The notes below the pieces were generated by a model, which saw only the letters and a list, made by a program, of their open reading frames with translations, was not told the DNA's origin and did not search any database. From Rhizophagus clarus (Eukaryota > Glomeromycota > Glomeromycetes > Glomerales > Glomeraceae), in the NCBI GenBank assembly GCA_015698045.1, contig BLAL01000073.1, positions 248,001 through 312,000 of the forward strand: a stretch of DNA of 64,000 nucleotides. The letters are read 5' to 3'. The translations under genes and the position numbers were made by a program. The stretch's first letter is position 1. Every line of letters starts with the position of its first letter. This document shows, in pieces, positions 22,270-33,379 of this stretch.

Positions 22270-23130
22270 TAAAATAAATAATAATGATTAATGAGAAAAT
22301 AATAAAAAAAAAAAAAATAACGATAATAAAAAAAAATAATAATAAAAAAAAATTGCAAATTCATTACCCATCAATCTCTCTAATTCGATCACTTGGATTG
22401 CTAATGATAGGTGCAAATCGTCAATCACCTACAGTAGAACATATAGTATTTGTAAAATCATAAACCCTTTGAGCTCAGAAATGCAAATATAACAAAAAAT
22501 AATAATAAACAAAACAAAAAAAAAAACAATGAAAGAAATGAAAGAAAGAATAAAAAATAACGTAAAAATAAAAAATTAAAAGAAAGAAAAAAGAGAAAGA
22601 AGAACGGAAAATTAAAAAAATAAAAAACGAAAAAAAATAAAAAGAAAAAATAAAAATAACATAATAATAAAAAAAACGGAAAAAAAGTAAAAAAAGACAA
22701 AAAAAAAAAAAAAAAGATACACGAAAAAATATAAACAAAATATAAAGTTAAAGCAAGAAAAATAAAAATAAAATAAAACGATAAGAAAAAAAGCAGAGAT
22801 TATAAAGAAAAGAATAAATAAATAAACGGTGTGAAATAAAGAGAAAAATAAATAAAACGAGGAAAAGGAGAAATTATAAAAAAAAATAATTAAAAAAAAA
22901 GAAAAAAAAATAAAAAAATAAAAAAAAAATAAAAGAAAAATTAAAAACGAAATATAAATTTAAAACATGAAATTAAAATAAAACAATAAATAAACGATAA
23001 GAAATAAGCGGAGACTATAAGAAAAAGAATAAATAAATAAACGATGTATGAAGAAAAGAGGAAAAATAAATAAGACGAGGAAAAGGAGAAATTATAAAAA
23101 AGATAAATAAGATGAGGAAAAGGAAAAATG
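22270..23130. repeat. Purine-rich low-complexity tract
   Basis: About 860 bp almost wholly A and G with scattered T and very little C. It contains a diverged direct repeat of about 95 bp (22790-22885 and 23000-23100; AAAAGAATAAATAAATAAAC, then ACGAGGAAAAGGAGAAATTA). The minus-strand ORFs here are Phe/Leu artefacts. Confidence 0.75.
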
Positions 23131-24683
23131 GGGGATTATATTAAATAAACGAACAATAAGATTAATAAGATTGATTATGAATTTACAATGATGTACAGTA
23201 TATATCATCATATTTATGTGTCATCTGTTACCAACTAAATCTCATAATTACTCATTAACAGTCAACATTACGTATTTTCTTATGGCATGTGATTGGTCCT
23301 TATTTCGGACATCCAGTAGCTTATTTTTATCTAATTTAAAGACATTTCAAGAAAAAAAAGTGCTTATAACTAGTAATATGTTTAAGTGAATTATTTTTTA
23401 TCTATGATAAGGCTTATCAAGATTAGCCTTCCAATACTCTCTCTTCAAGTATATCCACATATTCATAATTTTGCTCATAGTTTCTATATTCATTGTTATT
23501 TATCTTTTTTAGTTTTTTATTTGATTATCAGGAATTCTCACATGAGTAACTTACAAATAATAATTCTAACTGCGCATGACATGTGTGATACAAAAAAATA
23601 TAATCTGTGTTGCTTCTTCTACGACATGTCTCGCGGAGGATGGCCCTGAATGATCTTGATGCAAATGATAAGTACTAATAAGATATATTAATTAGTTATA
23701 AATTTATCACAGCGTGTTAGAATAAATAATAAAAAAAATTAATTATTTATAGCGAAGCGGCGGACACCAATACAATATGAAAAAATTTCTCTCACACGCT
23801 TTTCTCTGTCCAAGCCAATATTTATCTATCCCATTAAAAAAAAAATGTCTATTTGTTATTTATTTGTCGGGTACTATATTAAAATTATTACGTGGATACC
23901 TGAGCCGTTTCCTAATAAGTGTTTTTGAATAATTTCTATAACAGAGGCTTGTTGGAAACGATCTGTAATTATATATTATTGGTTTGATTATGCAATCTTT
24001 ATAATATAAGGTAACATGAAACAAATGAATTGATTTTTTGATAAAAGCAAATAAGCATTTTTCAAAAATAAGTAACTCCTCCATTAAAATAAATAACAAG
24101 TTCGAAGGTTGAAACAATAGGCAGAAGGATTAATTTATAAAATTTACGTTCTAAAATCTGATAAATTAATATTCATTCATGATAACAATTTACGGACAAT
24201 GGGATACCAATAATTTTACAGAATGCTCGCTAAAGTTTCGCACTTTTGTTCATGAAGAAAGAAAAAAGGCAACTCCTTTGCTGTTACTGTCTACTAAAAT
24301 TTGATCAACCACTAGAAAAAAAAACGAAAATCAGACATTTTGACATTCTTATTTAATTCTTCTGACATTCAAGAAATCAAAATTAAATAAAATAACACTT
24401 AAAATTATGTAGATATAAATATAGATGTACTGTACGCTACCATTTTTAACTTTTTTTTTCGACTATTTTTTATAGTGTCACGTGTTTGTCGATCTAGTCC
24501 CGTGTCTCTGTCAATTAGGGAAGGAATTTATAATTACTGTAGTTATATATTCAGGTGTAGGTATAAGTGTAGTTTTATTAGGAAACTTAGAATATTTTTT
24601 TATTTCATAATGACGTTAAACTATTCGATGATTGGTATTTGTTTGGGAGCAATTGATTTATTATTTTAGAATTAAAGAATCTA
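23131..24683. other. Spacer, nothing recognised
   Basis: Only short ORFs with no recognisable domain. No RNA gene seen. Confidence 0.4.
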
Positions 24684-25296
24684 ATAGTGTAACTTCGATA
24701 TTAACGAATTTTTATAATTTGGGGGGGTCTATTGGCTTGCCAATACTCACCCACGAGTGTCCCTAGTATTGCACTACCTCTAGATGACGCTCACATTTTA
24801 AAATATTAGCGGGTTAGGAAGTGTGAGGGTAATTTTTCTTCAAGAAATTAGTGATCAGAAACTTTTTTGTTGCTCATATCTCGGATGTTTCTTTAACTGT
24901 GAGTCCGCAGAGACGTAGTAGTTGAAAAATTTTATTGAACACTCTTAATAGTTAAAGCGTCCACAATATTAAAATTTCAAAAATTTTTATTTTATAAAAG
25001 CTTTTAGAATTAAAATCAATTTAGAGCCTGTTTTTTGCACCTATAGGGTAACTGTCAATGAAATTTGTGAAGAAAAAAAAATAACTGTTCTATGAAAATA
25101 TATTCAAAACATAATATATTTATTTTTTAACGAATTTACAATTAAAATAAAATTGTATACTTTGTCACAATTGGTTATTATTAAACGTTGGATATTTAAA
25201 ATTTTTCCTACATGAACGTGTAATTTGCGGAATCCCAATTTAGAAGGCTACTTTTGTATTATAAATTAGAATTTTTAGTGAAGCGTAAAGAAGAAG

Positions 25297-25305
25297 AAAA
25301 AAAAA
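25297..25305 (-). terminator. Pol III T-run after 5S copy B
   Basis: Nine A on the plus strand give a T-run directly after the 5S 3' end on the minus strand. Confidence 0.75.
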
Positions 25306-25306
25306 G

Positions 25307-25421
25307 TTACAGCACCCAGTATTCCCACGTTGTCCCCAACCGTAGTACTGACTGGGCCATCAGTGGCTTAACTTCGGAGATCGGACGGGTTCCGGTGCTT
25401 TTCACTGTGTATGGCCGTAAC
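25307..25421 (-). rRNA. 5S ribosomal RNA, copy B
   Basis: Full-length 115-nt 5S rRNA on the minus strand, nearly identical to copy A (14841-14955). The internal promoter region and all stems appear intact. Flanking DNA has diverged much more than the gene, which points to selection or gene conversion keeping the 5S sequence. Confidence 0.95.
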
Positions 25422-25762
25422 TAAAGAGGATTTGAAATTTATTTATTTTATCACATTATAAAAATTGGATTTCTAAGAAATAATTTTAATCCAACTTTAG
25501 TTGTACTGCATACTAATCGTTATTTTTTGATCAAATTGCAGTCTTTTAAATTACCAAACCTTACCTAAATTTTATGTTGCGTTGAAATAATGCAACTATC
25601 GTATTCATTTAAAATATGTTCGACAAACAAACGACTTGAAATGACAAATGATTCAAACGACAAAATTTTTTTATTTTTTGGTTAGAATCACATGATAAGG
25701 ATATAAACCAATCAAAATCAAATGACTGAAATGACTAAATAACAAAGGATTAGGAATAATGA

Positions 25763-26264
25763 TTTATGAAATTTTTTTGAATACTATTTTATGATTATTT
25801 TTCAATTTACTGTAACTATATCAAGGAATATCTCTGTATAAGGTGATAGTTGATTCAATATAAAAGGTCTAAAATCTATTTTTTCTAATATAAAACATTT
25901 AGATACTTTGAACCTTAATAAATATTATTTATTCATATATATATAAAAACTACGTAACAAAAATAATTTATATACGGGTTTTATAGGTTTTTTAATAGCA
26001 AATACTTAAAAAGGATCACTGTATATTGTTTCATGATGCTTATTTGCCCACTTTTTGCTAAACAAATTATGAACATCAAATACATGCTCACTATCATCGA
26101 AGTATTGAAAGGAACGAAATAAAAAAAAAGTTTAACTAAAAACCGAGAGACTATGATTAACAAATACGAAGAAATGTATCCAAGTGAATTTCATCCCTTT
26201 TTCTTTGCCAATGTAAAATGATTGTTGTGGATCATTTTTGATAATCACGGAAATCTAGTGTAAT
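25763..26264. other. Spacer, nothing recognised
   Basis: AT-rich sequence with no supported feature. Confidence 0.4.
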
Positions 26265-26430
26265 TCCGTTTGGGAACATGTGCTTAAGTGGATGTTGCCC
26301 GGAATTCTGATTATCCTCAGATCACTCGAGCGAGCTACTTAAATAATGATTTTAATACTTCTTTACAACAATTTATTCTCTTTTTTAAATTTATTGAATT
26401 TACTTCAAAAGTATTCTTTAAATAAAGGTA
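26265..26430 (+). pseudogene. BACK-region fragment of a BTB-TLDc gene
   Basis: Reads as VWEHVLKW, then after a frame change YLNNDFNTSLQQFI and FIEFTSKVFF, corresponding to the QVWEHVLKWG...NDDYNILKNTLQQCIP...LTSKEFL stretch of the intact paralogues. It is old and heavily decayed. Confidence 0.6.
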
Positions 26431-27654
26431 TACAGTACTTGTATAAAAAGATAACAAATGTAATTAAATGTTTTTGGATCATGATTAAATAAACAAACCA
26501 AAAAATTTATAGCGACGGACAATTAAAGAAACGAAAGGTTTTTTTTCAAGTTATATGAATAACGAATAATCAAGTAAAATGATGATGAAGAGGTACAAAT
26601 AAATTATCATTTACAATATAATCATACAATAAATTTAAATTAGTTGTTTTCATTTCTTGACGATAAATTTTACTGTCCTGAAAATATTTTTTTTTTTTTT
26701 TCACAATGATGATATATCCAGTTTCGGGTTTCGTTGGAGGAACACCGACCTAGGAAAATGAATCTAATTAGATTAATTTTCAGGTACTTTTTAATCATTA
26801 TCATTAAGTCGTACAAAATAATGTGAGTGATATGAATAGATTTAGATTTACAAATGTGTCTGCGTCGTATTGGTGTCTATTACATATAATGAATACTTTG
26901 CGATTTTTTTCCCGGTTTCAGCATAAGAGCATGTTTTTCTTGTAATTTCGTCTTGAAATATATATTATATCGTTCTTTGTTATAATATATTCTCTTTAAT
27001 TTATATCCTTAATGTACTTCAAAGTGTTTATGATTGACAAAATCGCGTTTTTATTTGGAGACTTGTGCAAACTTAGGTTTTCAATTGTTTTATTTTAAGC
27101 AATATATTGTATAAAATGATCTTTTTAAAATAATACAAAGGTTTAACATTAAATTTTTAAAAAGATAATGTATTTATAAAATAAAAACATGAGAAAATTT
27201 TAGTTAATGTTTTTTCACAAAAAACTACAAGCATTTTTTAGGATAAATGTTCTTTCACTTTATTTGAAAAAACAACACGAATAAAGGAAGCCGTTGTTGA
27301 GTCCAGAGCACAAGTGTAACTAAACGAACAAATCACGCATCGACTTAATTTTTGAGCGGGCGGAAAGACGGACATTTTGTGTGACCTTTGCATAGAATTA
27401 TATGGTCCTTCGTCACAAATTTTTTTTTTTCGCTCACGTATCACTTAACTTATTTCATAGAATTACACATAATTATTAAAAGTTTACCTTTTACCGCAAG
27501 TACACCTTCCGCGTAAAATCATCGCCTCTGCCACAGGTCGATCAATATCATAATTTATTAACTATTGTCAAATACTAGACAACTCCTAATCGGGCAATTT
27601 TAATGAATAGAACCGTTATTCCTTCTACAATGAAAAACTAAAAAAAAACACCGT
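26431..27654. other. Spacer, nothing recognised
   Basis: No supported gene or repeat; the 68-aa ORF at 27238-27444 has no recognised domain. Confidence 0.4.
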
Positions 27655-28060
27655 TAGTATGGTTGGTACCAGGTGATCAAATCACCACCATACTCCACAA
27701 AAAAAAAGCCTCTGGGGAGAGAGAGGTACCATGCTACCTAAGTGGTCCCTACTGTCATGGTCCTTCAGGATACCACTGATGGTTTACGACACCACAAAAC
27801 AGGTAAACCGACTTTTTTTATTCTGATAAGCTTGTTTCATTAAAACTATGCTGAGCAGGGAGCGCAAGCTTACCTTACAATTAGGCAATTAAAGATCCTC
27901 CACTATAGCGGTGTTGCACGTACGGTTCTGAGGAGGAGAAAGACAAGAAACCACCATATATTAAAAAAAAAGTTAAAATAATATAACTATATGATGGCTC
28001 TCACGCACGGTTCTGAGCAAAGAAAAGAGAAGAAACCATCATATATTAAAAAAAATTTTT
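27655..28060 (+). other. GC-richer block with group II intron-like 3' motifs
   Basis: This stretch stands out from its surroundings. It contains GCACGTACGGTTCTGAGGAG (27917-27936) and, about 83 bp on, CACGCACGGTTCTGAGCAAA (28010 region), each followed by AGAAACCA(C/T)CATATATTAA. The GTACGGTTCTG string is typical of the 3' half of domain V of group II introns, but the 5' half (GAGCCGTATG-type) is not visible, so a folded domain V is not shown. It may be an organelle-derived or bacterial-type fragment, or a chance match inside a tandem repeat. Confidence 0.3.
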
Positions 28061-29934
28061 TAAATATAATGCCTCAAAGAAAATATATATAATGATTAGG
28101 TGAAATGGTTAAAGAAAAATGGCTTAACGAAAAAATGGTTAAAGCGGTGCGGTGGTTTGAAAAGGTTAAAGGAAAATGATTTAACAAAAAAGGGGGAAAG
28201 CTTATATTTATACAATTTTAAAATCAGACCTTTAAATTTTTGTTTTGCATAAGTCAATTAAGTCATGATGATGGTTTGTGTGACTCATGATTGATTATTA
28301 AACTAATTGATATTGTTGTTATCAATCTGAAGAAATATCATAACGATTTTACTTACAACAAATACATAATTTTTTTTTTTTTTTTTGTATTAGTGACGAC
28401 TATGTAATATACTTTAGGAATGATTACGGACTTACGATCAACCATTCGAAATCATCAATCTGACCACAACTAAGCAACAAAACGGTCGGACGTTAATATT
28501 ACATAAGGTAAGAATCGGCCGGAATTATAATTGGAATGATATATTATGAACTTTTAGCCAAAATTAAAAAAATGTAAATTTGGTTCATCTTCATCCTTCC
28601 ATTAGATCGTATAAAAAGTATAATTTGGTATAGATGGACGAAAATTCTGTAAATATGAATGGGGTGTGAGAATCTCATAGTTAGCAATATTAACAAAAGA
28701 AAAAACCTAGCACCGGAAATGTCGATGTTCGTTGCCTAGTAACCTAAATATCCTCCTTATTTCCATTAGGATATATTAACTGAACACATTCAAGATTTTC
28801 GGCACAATAACTTAAATATCATTTCTTCACGTTTCTCTGGCTTCGGAGCTTTCGTCTTACTATTTCGAACATCGATGATCGCCCTTTGTTTTGTGTGTTT
28901 AAGGCAAGGAACGCATATGCCACCTTTGAAATCTTTGTTGATGTTTATTTAACTTACACCATCTCTCAATAACTTAACAGCCCAGTGACACTTATTATTT
29001 ACGAAAAAATCCACGTATTCTTTTGATCCAAACACTTTTCCAACATCCACAGAAGACTAGGAGATGGCTTCGGGAAGTACTTGCAACGAAGCGCGGTAGA
29101 ACCTATTTGCCACACACGCTCAAAAAACCGTCATCATCTTCCATTCTTCAATATTTTTGGGTTTATATTTGTGAACACCTATTTGATAAAGTCTTTAAAT
29201 GTTTTAGGTGGCGATCCAGATCGTACACATAACCAAAACGATTTTACCTAAGCGATGATGCTGGAAAGTCAAGAGTTGAATGACCTACTTTTCTTCTACT
29301 ATCAAAAAGAACATTTATCCTAATGATTCGACCATTGTGTGGAATTCTGTTGGTCTGAATTTAAGACTATCTTTTTAAAAAGCACTTTATCAAATATCAA
29401 TAATCACCATCTCTTCGTTTGACATATCAGCACAAATAACCTGAGTACATCATGTACTGTATAGAGTGTCAATATCACTTAGAATTATTACAAAAAATTT
29501 ATATACATTTACTTACCTTAATGATGAGAATAAAAATTAAAAGGTTTGAGTTATACAAAATCATTACTAAATTCTAATTAAGGTCGTTTGACAAATTTCT
29601 AACAATTTCATCCGTAGTGAAAGCAACTAATCCAGGATGAAAAACTGTTATTTCACATATATAATTATTATAAAGAAATGGAACATCATCTTTTTTTCGA
29701 CATTTGAATATGCATATCTGTCCCAAGTGTTATCATTACGAAGAACAGATGGCGGCGAAATATCCATAGTTGATGAACAATGTCGGCACCGTAAACTCTA
29801 TATGGAGAAAATGCTACTATATGAAAATATGAATGAATTGTTATATTTCTTTAAATGTTTTCCAAAAATGCTACGCCAGTCCACCATTACGAGGTTCGCT
29901 TTCATTCTGTGGCTTATAGATTGACTCAGTATTG
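28061..29934. other. Spacer with possible CRN-like remnant
   Basis: Near 28960-29010 the minus strand can be read as YVDFFVNNKCHWAVKLLRDG, which resembles C-terminal parts of P-loop/nuclease CRN-type proteins of these fungi. It is isolated and cut by stops on both sides, so the identification is weak. The ORFs at 29023 and 29637 have no recognised domain. Confidence 0.25.
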
Positions 29935-30335
29935 CCATTTGGCCACGACTAAACTAATTTGTTTGGTCATTTGGCCAAGGCAACGGCTAAAATTTAGCGG
30001 ACAAAATGTTATTGTGAATTGCCGCGGCCAAAATTTTTTTGGCCGATTTGGCCGTTTTAGCCGTTGATCAATCAGCCAAGATTTATAGCGTTAAAAATTA
30101 AAATCTTTTGTCAGATGCATGAAGAAACTTTTGCATTTGTATTGCAATTTACATATAGATATACTAATTGTCAAAAAAATTTTATTGATAATTTAACATG
30201 ATCTTTTACAGATAAAAATGCTTTAAAAATAATATTTTAATCACTGTAAATATTAAAGTATTTATATTAGTTATATATTGTAAATTAAATCTTAATTTTA
30301 AATATATAAATATTTTTGGCCGATTTTTGGCCTCA
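29935..30335. repeat. Cluster of GGCC-centred motifs
   Basis: GGCCA, GGCCAAA and GGCCGATTT occur about nine times in both orientations at 29935-30065, and again as GGCCGATTTTTGGCC at 30315-30330. The pattern (palindromic short motif repeated in both ends, AT-rich middle) is like the TCCGGA elements. No clear terminal repeat or target duplication was found. Confidence 0.4.
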
Positions 30336-31250
30336 TCAACAATCAAGATTACTTCAGTATCAATATCTCTACATTCTGTATGAATTCACCCCATTCCATG
30401 CCCATAATCATGCCCATAAGGTCGTAGAAAACTAAGGATTAACTTGAAGCTTTGGATAATAGATAGTAGATCTTCCGGTTTCTTATTATTTTTTTTTGTT
30501 GCTTTTTTGCTTTTTCGTAAGTAAATTATAAAAAAACTCATTTTAGTCTATAATAAAAATTCACTTCAAAAAAATTGTGATTTATATATATTAAAGAAAA
30601 AATTTTTATCTTAATTTACTAAAAAAAAAAATTTACTTATTAAAATGTAAATTTACCAATAGATCAGGCGCAGAAGAATCACGCGTTACACGATTCAAAA
30701 TCATTTTTACAGGCTAATCTGTTACACTTAAAATTATAATAGATATACGGAGGTTGATCTTTTGTGCGACTACTTTGATTCCATTGCATTAATCGTATTA
30801 TTTCCTTATATTGGCTTTCATTTGTTTTTTTTCATTTGAGTAAATTCTATTTTATTCTTTGTCTTACGTTCCAATTGGCACAGTCATCCTCGAATCAAGT
30901 CTGCGCCTCTTTTACATATATCATAGACTATTTTTTAGTTTCTGATTTTTTGCTGGTTTTTTGTGAAGTAATTTGATGGTACCTTTATAGTTCTTCCAAA
31001 ATTTTTTATGTATTATCCTCATGCTTCTTTTTTCGTCTGTCACTGGATTTCCCTAATACAGTAACAACTTCGTTATGAAATATTTATTCGAAGTTATGCT
31101 TTTTATAATAAGACTTTACTTATTATACGTTTCTAGCTCCCTTTCTATACGATTTTTTGTCATTCTTTTTAAAAAATTTTGTAAACAGGAGCTAACCCCT
31201 TATATACAAAAATTACGTCATTTATAAATTTTTTTGTAACGGGATCCAAT
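30336..31250. other. Spacer with a Helitron-end remnant
   Basis: The stretch 30660-30720 (GATCAGGCGCAGAAGAATCA to TTTTTACAGGCTAA) matches the shared terminus of the elements ending at 11090 and 16242. Otherwise nothing recognised. Confidence 0.45.
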
Positions 31251-31637
31251 AATTGTATTGCACGTCTGAAATGTGTGCCAGGTTAGTGGCGCAGCAATTT
31301 TCAAAACTTGTAAAAAACAAGTTTATTACTTAACAGTGGGTTATGAATGGTTGTTTTTGACTTTATATATAAAAAACAAAAAATTCGTCTTTGCTGATCA
31401 TTTCCAAAGATGGTTAGATTAATTTAACGAAAGAGAGTGATTTATTAAAATAAGTCAAAAATGACCTTCAAAACCACCTTTACTACTCTAAGTAAACTTG
31501 CAGAGCAGGCAAAAACACACATAATACATAATCTTTGTAAACCTTTATATATTAAGAAAATTTTTTTTGCAAAAAGTTTCTGCGCCACAGTCGATTGCGC
31601 CACCAACCTGGCACACATTTCAGATATGCAATTGTAT
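31251..31637. mobile_element. Inverted-repeat element with TGGCGCA motifs
   Basis: The left arm 31251-31293 and right arm 31597-31637 are inverted copies of about 41 bp (CTGAAATGTGTGCCAGGTT, then A or G and GTGGCGCA), with a few differences. The right arm adds another TGGCGCA. The centre (31446-31519) matches the core of the TCCGGA elements, including TTGCAGAGCAGGCAAAAA exactly. It lies 160 bp upstream of the intact BTB gene at 31797 and may have brought regulatory sequence. No protein is encoded. Confidence 0.6.
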
Positions 31638-31727
31638 TTGCCAACCGCTTTGTACACATCAAAGAAAAATCAAAAACGTATATTTGGATAATTTATTGTT
31701 ATACCGTACCGCCATCATTCTTCTTTC

Positions 31728-31736
31728 TATAAAAGG
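31728..31736 (+). promoter_or_regulatory. TATA box of BTB gene 2
   Basis: TATAAAAGG, 60 bp before the ATG at 31797, in a block conserved upstream of the pseudogene start at 18347. Confidence 0.7.
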
Positions 31737-31758
31737 TGTCGGAATACAAACTATGAGT

Positions 31759-31769
31759 ACGATCTGCAA
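31759..31769 (+). promoter_or_regulatory. Shared start-region element ACGATCTGCAA
   Basis: ACGATCTGCAA lies about 31 bp past the TATA box and 27 bp before the ATG. The same or nearly the same string precedes the genes at 37954 and 41705 and, degenerate, 35029. The position fits an initiator or early 5' UTR. Confidence 0.5.
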
Positions 31770-31796
31770 TAAACAACTCTTTCTTGCTCAATTATA

Positions 31797-33379
31797 ATGG
31801 CTGATAATAAATTTTTAACACAATTATCCCACAATTTACTTGAAATTTTGGATGACGAAGAATATTACGATATTACAATTGAAGTTGGTAACGACCCTTA
31901 TGTACAAACATTTCGTGCCCATATGGTTATTTTAAATTATCGTTCTCCTTATTTAAAAAGAACTTTATCAACTAATAAAAAGAAAAGTGACGTAAATTTA
32001 ACACATATAAAATTACCAAATATTTTACCTGAAATTTTTCAAAAAATATTAAGGTATGAAAGCAAGTTTTTAAATCAATAAAATCAAAATAATTTATTTG
32101 ATTTATATTAATTTTATAAACGTTTTTAATTTTTAGATACATATATGGAGGAGAACTTTCTTTGAAAGAATATGATACTTCCGATATCGTTAAAATTTTG
32201 ATTGCTGCTAGTGAACTAGGTCTTCAAGAGTTAATTCTTCATTTGCAATCATTTTTGATTAATAACGAAACTAATTGGATTGAACAAAATTTTAATATGA
32301 TATATAAAATGAGCTTTAAAATTGGTTCTTTTTCAGAACTTCAAAATTTTTGTAAAGAATTAATGTTTAAACAACCGGAAAAAATTTTTAATTCATCTGA
32401 TTTTACTTCAATTCCAGAAAAAGCTTTGATCTCTCTTATTGAACAAGATAATCTTGAAATGAGTGACGTTCAAATTTGGAATCATGTTCTCAAATGGGGT
32501 ATTGCTCAGAATCCTGAACTTTCTTCGGATCTTTCAAGCTATTCAAATGATGATTATAACATTCTAAAGAAAACCTTGCAGCAATGTATTCCTCTTATTA
32601 AATTACAAAATTTGTCGTCAAAAGAATTCTTGGAAAATATATTTCCTTATAAAAAAATTTTACCAGAAGAATTATATGATGATTTATTGAAAATTTTTCT
32701 TAATATTGATTTTAGACCATCAACTAAAGAAACAAAAGAAACAAAGAAAGCGGAAGAGGTCAAAGAAACAATGGAAATAGAAGAAACTAAAGAAATCAAA
32801 GAAATTAGTTCTAATAAGAATATTGATTCAAAAATTATTACGAATCAACATGTTGAACTAATCTCAAAATGGATTGATAGATTAGAGAATACTGACAAAT
32901 TGAAAAATATTTACGGATTCAAATTATTACTTCGTGGATCTCGTGATGGATTTTCGCCTGAAAAATTTCATAAAATTTGTAATAACGAATCTCATACTAT
33001 AGCAGTTATCAAAGTAAGAAAAAGTAATGAAATTCTTGGAGGATACAATCCAATTAAATGGGAATCTAGAGCATGCACAACATCCTATAGTGAATACAGT
33101 AAAACTGAAGATAGTTTCATATTTTCTTTTAAAAATAAGAATGATATTAAAAATCATATATTAAGTCGAGTGAAGGATGCAAAGCACGCTATAGATAATT
33201 ATTATATGTGTGGGCCATCATTTGGTCGTTATGATCTTAAAATACGTGGAGGGAATAACCGAGATTTTGTTCAATATGCTAGCTTCTGTCAGCAATTATC
33301 TTATGAAAAGCAGATCAGAAACACTAAAGATAATTTTTCTGTGGAAGAATATGAAATTTTTCAGATTATAGATATTTAA
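31797..33379 (+). CDS. BTB-BACK-TLDc protein 2
   Basis: Exons 31797-32053 and 32137-33379, an 83-bp phase-2 intron at the family position; 499 aa, the longest intact member. BTB has EYYDITIEVGNDPYV and FRAHMVILNYRSPYL. The BACK-like part has DVQIWNHVLKWGIAQNP. The linker is the longest KE-rich version (TKETKETKKAEEVKETMEIE, and more). TLDc has LLRGSRDGFSPEKF, ILGGYNPIKWES, FIFSFKNKNDIKNHILSRV and CGPSFGRYDL. Probable cullin-3 adaptor or scaffold by domain logic; substrates are unknown. The promoter is the best defined in the window (TATA box and ACGATCTGCAA). Its broken near-copy is at 16585-18347. Confidence 0.92.

Larger units (their letters stand above)
24684..25762. repeat. Segmental duplication carrying 5S rRNA, copy B
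   Basis: Matches 14482-15246 on both sides of the 5S gene; it has additional sequence between about 24900 and 25190. The two copies are clearly diverged outside the 5S gene. Confidence 0.8.

Noticed and set aside
22164..22738. Minus-strand Phe-rich ORFs of 66-87 codons
   Set aside because: They are the complement of a purine-only tract, open in two frames, with no real protein composition.
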